DNA of 64,000 bases from assembly GCA_963921795.1 (NCBI GenBank), contig OY997645.1, positions 20,469,810 through 20,533,809 of the forward strand, written 5' to 3'. This stretch comes from Nannobrachium achirus. Its lineage: Eukaryota > Chordata > Actinopteri > Myctophiformes > Myctophidae. The notes under the pieces are model-generated. The model saw only the letters and a program-made list of their open reading frames with translations. It had not been told where the DNA came from and did no database searches. The position numbers were made by a program, and so were the translations under genes. Numbering within the stretch: position 1 is the first letter of the stretch; each line of letters starts with the position of its first letter. Positions 55,931 to 64,000 of this stretch are shown in pieces.

Positions 55931-58312
55931 TGCGACCTGAAACTTTCAAATCTAGATGTATATTAGACGTATTTTAGACGAGCCTTTAGACGTATATTAG
56001 ACGTCTAATAGACCGAAAAATGTTTAGTGGGTAGCAACCAGAGAGCCTAGCAACGTTGTTTTATCCTAGCAACATTTTAACACTACTAATACTTTAACAC
56101 CTTTATATTTGAACACATTTAACAGTACTAATACTTTAACACTGTATGCAGCTAAATTACTTAGACGTGATTGCCAACTGGAACACACAATTCCTAATCA
56201 AGGCAATCTCTAGGTAGGTCCTAATGATTAAACACAAGTTGTTTAACCAATAACAAACTCAGCATACTTCAACAGTGACATTCTAATATTGATAATAAAC
56301 TTTGCACACAAAACATTTTTCAATATGAATCATTCATGACAGGCACAAGATAATTTGTATCTATTGTTGTCAGCATTGAATATACATATATGTTTATCCA
56401 TTTTGTGCTGATGAGAATATTAATTATTTCCGGAGGGCATATCCTTAAAGCATTGTTTAATAACTAAGTGCATCCCTTGAGTCTTTGAAAATAAATGTTA
56501 TCTATTCTCAACTCATTCACACCAAGCATCTTAAACATATCAGCTTTCTAAGATACACAGAGTATTGCTCTGGCATATCAGATAGGTTTTTTTTCTTTCT
56601 CCTGCTTTGGAGCCAAGCAGCTCTGTAACTGTGTTTGCTTACCTAATGTCTTTGGCCACAATTAGATATGGCTGATACAGTACGTAGAATCAGTTTTGTG
56701 GACTTGGATGAAGCCCAAAATCAGCATAAGTTGAGCAGAACAAATTGTGCTTTACCTAGAGAAACTCCCATATATTAGCTCTTCACCAGGTTTTGTTATT
56801 TGACACATAATAGACTGCAAAGAATATCAGACATAACTTTGTACAGAGGAACATAGAGACCAATCAGAAATAATGAAGCAGAGAGAAGAAAATAGCTATC
56901 ACAGGATCCACGGAGGTACACTTTCATTTTGCCCAGGATGTCTCTCCGCACAAAATCTCAACTTTATAATTAACTTCTTTGAGTCAAGGCTGAGGCTGAG
57001 AAGATATTTCCCTAATTTCATTCTTATGCCTTTCCAGAAGTCTGAGAGGAGGTGAAGAAAAAACAACAAATGAATTCCATCAATTGCTGTCCTCCTTCAA
57101 ACCGCAATTTCTTCCATACCAAGAGCAAGACAAATTGAGAATAAACAAGATGTTAAGGATCCAATTCCAAACTCAGAGAATGTCACATTAATTTTGTAGA
57201 CGGAATCCATTTCTGTGATATAATGAAAAGTCAGTACAATTTTAATTGAAGTCAAATTCCAGTTAACTAAAAACCTAATTCAATTTGCCCAGGTGACAGG
57301 TGTTGCTTGCTGTGCAATGGCCGGATCTACCCATTGGTTGCCTCTTTTTACAGTATAAAGGAATACTGGAGTTAACTATTTTCCTTACTCTAGGTGGTTG
57401 AGTGCTACAAATATACGTAATTGTCTGAAATTAGCTATCTGCTTTTCCCCCCAACTTATTCACCTTCCAGCAGCAGAAAGTGCACTATATGATTATTATG
57501 ATTACATGAAATAAAATGTATTGAAACTGACTATTGAAATCTATTAAGAGCAAGTTATGAGCCAAAAACTGCATGCTTTTAAAGTATGTGGATGATGATC
57601 ACCAGTATATGTTCAGTATTATGTAGTTTTCTTCATCAGTATACCTGTATGCACAGCATTAAATCTTTTCATGGGATACAGAATTCTTGGCACCAGCACC
57701 TGTGTTAATTGCCTTCTTGGATTGAATGAGGCCAAAAGGTTGACAGTTGAGAACATTTTATATTCAACATATCGTCTTTGGGACAATCAAAACAAAAAGT
57801 TGAACAGTCTATTCAAATAAGTCAGTTCTTGAATGAATGGAAGTGAGGTGACAAAGTTGAAGGAACTAAATATGTACATTTAATAGCCCCATAGTGCTGA
57901 CTAGGCTATACAGGGAATTTGGACAGTTTGTAAGAAAACATATGACTGCCACAGTTGGGTGGTGGTAGCTAATAAGCAATAAAAAATGCATAGGCTGGAA
58001 TCTAATAATAGATGAAGTGTAAAATACCTGTATGTGTCCTCAGAACATCTTTTAAAGCCATAATAAAAGCCCAAATCCTTTGAAGTCCACAGTAAAAGGT
58101 AATGCGGGAGTCTGGACTACATATGCACCGAAGAAAGAATATTTGATGTACTGGGTGGAGTTGAGCGGAATGTAAATGATCAAAGTTGTGTCAGCAATGC
58201 TGAATCAAACGTGAAGGCAGTGAGCCTGATTTGCCCCAGGCAACTGTGCTGTTGAATAATTGCTCTGTTTACATTTACTCCATCCCATGCCCTGCTGATT
58301 CTGAATAATTCC
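55931..58312. other. Intergenic, mostly unique sequence
   Basis: A small cluster of TATTAGACGTCTAATAGACC-type repeats is at about 55965-56015. Otherwise AT-rich DNA with no exon, RNA gene or element that I can support. Confidence 0.4.
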
Positions 58313-58369
58313 TTGTTTTACACACATACAGTAAGCCTAAAATACAGACATACACATAGAGCTTATATG

Positions 58370-58570
58370 AGAGATGGCGGAGTAATGGCCTGCCACTGGG
58401 AGCAGTTAAATGCCTTGCTCAAGAATGTCAGTTCCTGGGCACTACTCAAGTGTAGTGCCCAGGAAGTGAACTGGCACCTCTCCAGTTACCAGTCCACACT
58501 CCGTAGGCCTACTGGGGTTTGTGCTAGACTTGAACCAGTCACCCTCCGGCAAGGTTTCCGGCAAATAAAC
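58370..58570. repeat. Possible SINE-like or other fish repeat
   Basis: GGGAGCAGTTAAATGCCTTG, CTCAAGAATGTCAGTTCCTG and TTGAACCAGTCACCCTCCGG are phrases of a common fish repeat that includes a B-box-like TTGAACCAGTCACC. A palindrome TCCTGGGCACTACT/AGTGCCCAGGA is inside. Confidence 0.4.
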
Positions 58571-59759
58571 ACTTATAACAATATACTGAGGAACACTTAC
58601 TGCAGGCTACACTATGTGTATCTACAGCAGTGAGGACGAATTATAGGAAGGCAAGGTTGAAAATTGGCAACGTGCTCCTCTTTTATTTGTATTCTTTATT
58701 TAACTATGTGACTTCAATTGCAGGAAGCTTGTACAAAAGTTCAATTTGAGTTTTGAGTTTGAGATAAATAGCCTGCTGTGCTGTCAACCCAAACCTCTTT
58801 TGAAGGGGCTTGGTTTGATGTGCCTGCCAGAAAACTAATGCCTGCAGCTCTTCAGAATGGCCACCTAGGCCTATCTACTGTTTTACCCCGGGGAAACCAG
58901 AATTCTTACTTCATAGCCTACAAGAAAATGCACCCTGCTATGTCTGCTTGTTGTGTTAATTTGTTTGTAATACCCCAATCGGTGGTGTCATGAGTGAAAA
59001 AGGAAATCCTTCAACAATAAAGCAAGCACAGCTCAGTCAGTCCCCAGCTATATGAGCTTGCATTCAGACAAACAGAGGCCTTTTGACAACCTCATTACAA
59101 AACAACAAAGCTTGTAATGAACCAATTAGCCAGTGGACAATGTGAGCAGAACCTGTAATAATTGAGAGGCATCACTGTACTCAAAGGTTGGAAGCATTGT
59201 GCAGCAGGGGTTAGATTGCAGCTTGGTGTATTTCACAGTCCCCTGACACAACACAACACCCCGCTCTCTGTCCTCCACTTATATAGATTCCACTTATTCC
59301 CATGTCATTGTGACACATCCACATGTAATGTGTGAGTCACACCTTACGCAAGCTGTTTGGGGTAAGTGCCTCAACTGTATCAGATGTGTTATAGCCTCCA
59401 CTAGCATGTGCAATGCATGTGTAGCAGGGTGACTGCTGTTGGTTGAGTGAGAGAAAGTGAGAGAAAGATGTTGTGAAATGCAGTTATAAGCAACTGTTCA
59501 CCGACACCAACCTACATTACTCATTCAGTTCTAAGCACCGGCTCAAATGTGTTGATGTTAATGACCCCAATCTGCCCTGTCCATCTCACCCACAGCAGTT
59601 CTGTGTGTGTGGGTAGCTAGTAGCTACCGTTGTTCTGCATGTTCTGCACGGTATATGTGCTTTCTGCTAGAAAGATAGTGCTATGGACAGAGTACAGCAA
59701 CTTGCAATGGGCCAGGGAGTAGCTGTCAAAAAACTGAGGGAGCTCCACTGATCTCATTC
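58571..59759. other. Intergenic, nothing recognised
   Basis: No gene or element signal. Confidence 0.35.
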
Positions 59760-59967
59760 ACCCAGATTCGGCAAAAACATGGGGTTAAATGTGTTCTACT
59801 GTAATGGCACCAAAATGTGGAATGCCCTACCAAGATCCATCCAAAAGTGTGACTCCCTACCCTCCTTCAAAACCACCATAAAATTCACCTGTCTGCAATT
59901 TGCAACTGGTCCTACCTATACTTTTTTCCCTATTCTAAGCTTAACACCAGAACTAGAAGATGATTAG
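59760..59967 (+). pseudogene. LINE RT C-terminal remnant
   Basis: FYCNGTKMWNALPRSIQKCD then SLPSFKTTIKF resembles the MWNALP...S...FK end of jockey-type RTs, as in the LINE at 22540-23205 (MWNALPQALKESKSLASFK). About 60 residues survive. Confidence 0.6.
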
Positions 59968-60454
59968 TTATGTGATTTGTCCGAAGCATCATATAGTAGC
60001 CTAGTTTAAATGGAGGTCATTGTTTCACTGGAGAGAAACCATGAGTGCATTTAGCAAAAACAAACAAATTAAACTCTAAATTAAAATTGAAGGGACATAG
60101 GCCTACATGTTTCTTTCATTGAATTGCGGTAATGGTTTATTGAGCAGAAAAGAAATTGCGTAATTGAATTAGAAAATCATTATGATAAGAGCAGTGTGGT
60201 TGAATGATAACTAGCCTACATATCAACTGAGATTCAAGATTCAACATTTCATTGACATGCCTGGCAACTGCAGTAGGAGAGCTTTTCAAAGCCTCTGGCA
60301 CCCCCTGCTGATCACATTTGTACATGTTCATATTTTTGCCATGACAGCTGTAATTCCTGCTTTCTGCCCCAGTGTTTACAAACTAAACCACAAACATATT
60401 CAAGTATGCCTACATTTATGTTTTTATATTTATAGTTCATACCAGTCTTTGCCG

Positions 60455-60846
60455 CTGAGCTTGGCCTTGCGCCCCTCCAAAAAATGGCATGACCTGAGGC
60501 CACAATGGCCCATAGCTCTTTCTCCTCTGTATCTTTCTTGCCTTGTAGACACCAGTGACACCATTCTCTCTTTCTTGTGTAGACACTAGTGTTTTTTGTT
60601 GAGATTCTGACTCTAACTCCCCCGAGTCCCCATCTTTAAACCAATCCAGTGACTTTGATTGGAGCATGGCTGAGCATGGATCAGACTGCATTTATTTCAC
60701 TGCAGATAGTCTACATATTACATTTTAAATCATCAACTTAATTTGATGGCCTTCCTGCCCTGGCATTTGGCCTTTGTGCCCTCATAAAATGGACAACACC
60801 AAAGGTCAAGTGGCCTTGCCCCTAAAATGACGAAATTCCTGCCCTG
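60455..60846. mobile_element. hAT-like MITE (CAGGGCAGGAATTTC), second copy
   Basis: Right end CGAAATTCCTGCCCTG at 60846. Shares CATGACCTGAGGCCACAATG, AAACCAATCCAGTGACTTTG and GGCATTTGGCCTTTGTGCCC with 42038-42457. The left end is unclear. Confidence 0.65.
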
Positions 60847-61234
60847 GTTCATACATTATGCTAACCTGGCCAGACCAAGTGCAGATGGCCACACCAGAGT
60901 GTGTTCTATTTTATATTTTAATTTGACTTCTGATGTTACCCAGCCATGTATTATTCTTTAATTATTGAATCTGCATCTCTCTACTCTTAACCATATCTGT
61001 CCAGTACTAACTGCCCACTGCAGCATTTCTATGACACCTGACCTAACTGTCTGTTCGTCCGTCCATTCCTGTCTGTCTACCAACCCACCAACCCAAGTAG
61101 GCTACATTCTGAAAGAGGTAATTCGACTTAAGGCAGAGAGGTTAGAACAGAAGAGAAAACTTACCACATAGAATCAGCATTTTTCAAATGAGAATGAGAA
61201 ATAGAGGTGGCAGTTAGTTATGGATGCTGGAGTT

Positions 61235-61304
61235 ACACTAACAAAAGCAAACGTAAGAAATAATGTACACCATCATTATTTCTTACGTTTGCTTTTGTTA
61301 GTGT
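61235..61304. repeat. Perfect 31-bp stem hairpin
   Basis: Arms 61235-61265 and 61274-61304 are exact complements (ACACTAACAAAAGCAAACGT...), with an 8-nt loop TACACCAT. It could be a tiny MITE or a structured RNA. No flanking duplication was seen. Confidence 0.85.
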
Positions 61305-61724
61305 TGTTGGCCAATGGCAAAATATGTGTTTTAAGTCAAGCGTGTTTCTTTTCTGTTAGTGAGTTAGTGTGACAATTTGGTTAGGTGATAGCATAGATCT
61401 ACAGATTTTGCCTAAACAAAGTATGTAAGCAAGTTGGTTGGAGTGGCTTGTCAGTATCACACTAACCTCGCGTAGCCAGGCTTACTCATCTGCAAAGAGA
61501 TCACCCTAGGTCTACAAAAGGCCTGGCTAGGGATGAAATTAAATATATTTCACTTTTTTTTTTTTTTCATCTAATCAGGCTTTTGGGGAACACACAGGAC
61601 AGTTCTTGAACATGTCAGTATTTAGGTATTTGATATTCATTTCCCCCATACAAACCCATTGTAACTTCAAACTTCATTATAACCACTAGTCCACTATAGT
61701 GACATCAAAGTTTTGTCATTTTAA

Positions 61725-62712
61725 ACAACTCGACCTGGCCAACTCGGAACAATGTAAATAGGGAATGAATGCCCCGCCCTTTAATGCAAACCCCATTATA
61801 CCTGTTTTCATAGGACCCGTTTTGACCATCTGTCTGCCTGTGTCCATTTATGCCCATATATGGAGATATCTGTATCTGTCTGTCTGTCTGTCGGCGTCCA
61901 TTTTATGTCCATATATGGAGATCACTGCAGTTATAGTTCTGGGTCCATTTTATGCCCATATATGGAGATATCTGTCTATCTGCGTCCATTTTATGCCCAT
62001 ATATGGAGTATCTGTCTGTGCCTCCAACTGTGTTGCAGACACAGTGCCGGTTCCCCCTTTAATGCAAACCTCATTATACCTGTTTTCATAGGACCCGTTT
62101 TGAAAATCTGTTTGCCTGTGTCCATTTATGCCCATATATGGAGATATCTGTATCTGTCTGTCTGCGTCCATTTTATGCCCATATATGGAGATCTTTGACC
62201 ATCTGTTTGCCTCTGTCCATTTATGTCCATATATGGAGATATCTGTATCTGTCTGTCTGCAATCCATTTTATGCCCATATATGGGGGCATTCATTTTATG
62301 CCCATATATGGAGAACGCGCGTGCCCGTGGGACGAACGGTTCTCGAGATACGCGGATTACATACATACATACACAATCACAGAGATTTTTTGTTGACTCA
62401 TGTGGCGTACGTGATGTCAGAGCCTTTTATGAAGTGATGTCACAATGAGTCAGAGCTTTCGCCGATTTCCTCCGGAACAGCCTGATGTCAACAATCAACC
62501 CCGCATAAGGAGATTCCGAACGTTTCGCGCCGGTTCGGGAAAACCGCGCGTCGGGTCGGGTCGAGACCCGGCACTGCACTCCGTGCCGCGGCGGGGAACG
62601 CGCGTGCCGAATCTGAAGCCGGTGGGACGAACGGTTCTCGAGATACGCGGATTACAGACACACACACAGACAGACAGACAGACACACACGCAGAGACTTC
62701 TCGCATTTATAG
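61725..62712 (+). mobile_element. CCATATATGG-rich element, copy B
   Basis: Inverted partner of copy A. Starts near GGCCAACTCGGAACAATGTA, continues GAATGAATGCCCCGCCCTTT, then nine CCATATATGG boxes in TATGCCCATATATGGAGATA units spaced by CTGTATCTGTCTGTCTGCGT. Two copies of GGACGAACGGTTCTCGAGAT occur at about 62330 and 62629. It ends AGAGACTTCTCGCATTTAT. The second AACGGTTCTCGAG stretch lies beside a CpG-rich block. Confidence 0.75.
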
Positions 62713-62726
62713 ATAGATGATAGATT

Positions 62727-62942
62727 CAATGAAAACACCGTCCTTTTTTCTGGTGACTCCTGACACCCTCTGAATACACGAGCAGGCTGTGTTTTTTCGA
62801 TAACCTTTATTTTTTATTGTATTTCCTTTTTTTCATTTTCCCAAAAGATTACAAATAAATTAAAAACAGTTATCGAGAAAACACAGCCTGCTCACGCATT
62901 CAGAGGGTGTCACGAGTCATCAGAAAGAAGGACGGGTGTTTT
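62727..62942. mobile_element. Foldback element
   Basis: Arms AAAACACCGTCCTTTTTTCT ... GGACGGGTGTTTTT with shared GAGCAGGCTGTGTTTT/AAAACACAGCCTGCTC and ATAACTG-type inner parts. The centre is a T-rich TTTATTGTATTTCC tract. Confidence 0.8.
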
Positions 62943-62943
62943 T

Positions 62944-63252
62944 GATGAATCTATCATGGTTAACATTAGTTAGAAGTTACAATGGGTTTGTATAGGAAGG
63001 GGGCGTGTCTGATAAAAATGAATATTAAATATCTAAATACTGAATCAAGCAATTCAAAAACTATCCTGGGTGTTCCCAAAAGGACAGCCTGTTTTGAGAA
63101 CCCGTGGGATGCTTTTAACCTCCGCCTTCCCAAAACCAGAGAAAGACACAACGGTCAGAAATGGGACTTTGTGAGGATAGAAGGTGCTAGTGGGACCCCA
63201 AAAAAAGGTTTTAAAATAGGAAAAGTGAAATTTCATGGTGTATCACCTTTAA
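62944..63252 (-). mobile_element. TTAA-type element A family, partial copy
   Basis: Ends CATGGTGTATCACCT at about 63247, then TTTAAC. Matches 2054-2230 in reverse (GACACAACGGTCAGAAATGG, GTGAGGATAGAAGGTGCTA). The other end lacks the AGGTGATACACC repeat. Confidence 0.65.
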
Positions 63253-64000
63253 CAGGTAGGTAGGAGCGTGTGCCGTGTGGTGTTTGAAATAGGTATTTTA
63301 CACAATGAATATTCTTGTATTAAAACGTATACTCAACCCAATTATTTAAAAACTGCTTCTAGAACCCAAATAAATGTAGACCAACCCTGATTTGGAGCAT
63401 CATTTTAACACAGGAATGGCATATAGGGTCAAAAAAGTGGATTCATCCTTAGTAGTGTTAAATTTGACAGCAAAGATTTAGTCTTTTGACAACACACGAT
63501 TTAGTCTTATGACATTGTTTAGTCTAGTCTTAGACGACCAAATATCAAAATCTTAGTCTTTTAGTAACAAAATTAACACTGAATTTATGCCTTGATTTCA
63601 GATCCCAACACACTGGTTTACATACACGCATGTAGAATATAGACTTAAAACGTAGCATGGTGAATACAATGAGCTGCTAGCACCAATGTACAGTAAAAGA
63701 TTTGAAAAGCTTGAGGGTTGAATGAAAACCAGCAGTATTCTTGGTAAGACTAAAGTGTCACAACTGTTTAGTCTATGGGTTGCAAAATTATTTTTGTTCC
63801 CATACAAATAAACCAAACGAGACAGAAAAGCATTCGCTTTACTAAATACAAATGCAACTACTTTAAAGGACTGTCTCGTATAACCTTGTTTGCTTCAAAT
63901 ACTGGTCAAATAAAACAACATTTCACTTTCCTTTATTTACAGAAATAAAGCATTTTGAAATGATCTAAGGCACATTTTCACATCTTCAGCTGAGATGTCA
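63253..64000. other. Intergenic, nothing recognised
   Basis: No exon, RNA gene or element ends. Confidence 0.35.

Overview
The window reads as nuclear DNA of a teleost fish. It carries one split vertebrate gene with long introns, (TG)n and (GA)n microsatellites, fish-type LINEs, tRNA-type SINE sequence, and very many short non-autonomous DNA transposons of hAT type (8-bp target duplications) and TTAA type. The species cannot be named from the sequence. There is one 200-base assembly gap at 528-727.

The only host gene I can read with confidence is slc36a4 (amino-acid transporter PAT4) on the minus strand. Eight coding exons run from the start codon at 42647 down to 10206. They join in frame over 807 coding bases (269 residues, about half of the protein). 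The remaining exons must lie before position 1, so intron 8 is longer than 10 kb. A GC-box and CRE-like stretch at 43300-43409 is the likely promoter. Upstream of it (43.4-64 kb) I recognise no host exon.

Layout: 1-3.4 kb, a decayed L1 copy interrupted by two TTAA elements that share one TTAA. 3.5-8.1 kb, a LINE with a second, nearly identical LINE inserted head-to-head. 8.1-9.2 kb, a piggyBac-like element and a hairpin-bounded hAT piece. 10.2-42.6 kb, slc36a4 exons with introns full of hAT and foldback elements. 34.4-36.0 kb, a set of concentric nested palindromes. 36.5-37.7 kb and 61.7-62.7 kb, two inverted copies of an element rich in the 10-mer CCATATATGG. 43.4-46.9 kb, a cluster of hAT elements. 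46.9-49.1 kb, simple repeats and a common fish repeat. 49.2-52.7 kb, a decayed DNA transposon with long inverted repeats and an XPG/PIN-like protein (Academ-like). 54-56 kb, tandem interspersed repeats with a (GTCAC)n array. 56-61 kb, mostly quiet sequence.

The strongest observation is intron 7 of slc36a4 (10380-10702). It coincides with a single hAT-type element (10375-10701) flanked by an 8-bp duplication that lies in the two neighbouring exons. The splice donor and acceptor sit in the element's terminal repeats, and the arithmetic (5 + 8 - 1 = 12 nt) keeps the reading frame. This looks like a spliceosomal intron born from a transposon. The second is a dispersed hairpin of about 70 bp (arms built on AGATCTACAAGCTC) that sits inside several unrelated hAT families, including the new intron. 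The third is 24 perfect CCATATATGG boxes, the consensus form of the SRF-binding CArG box, spread by repeats.
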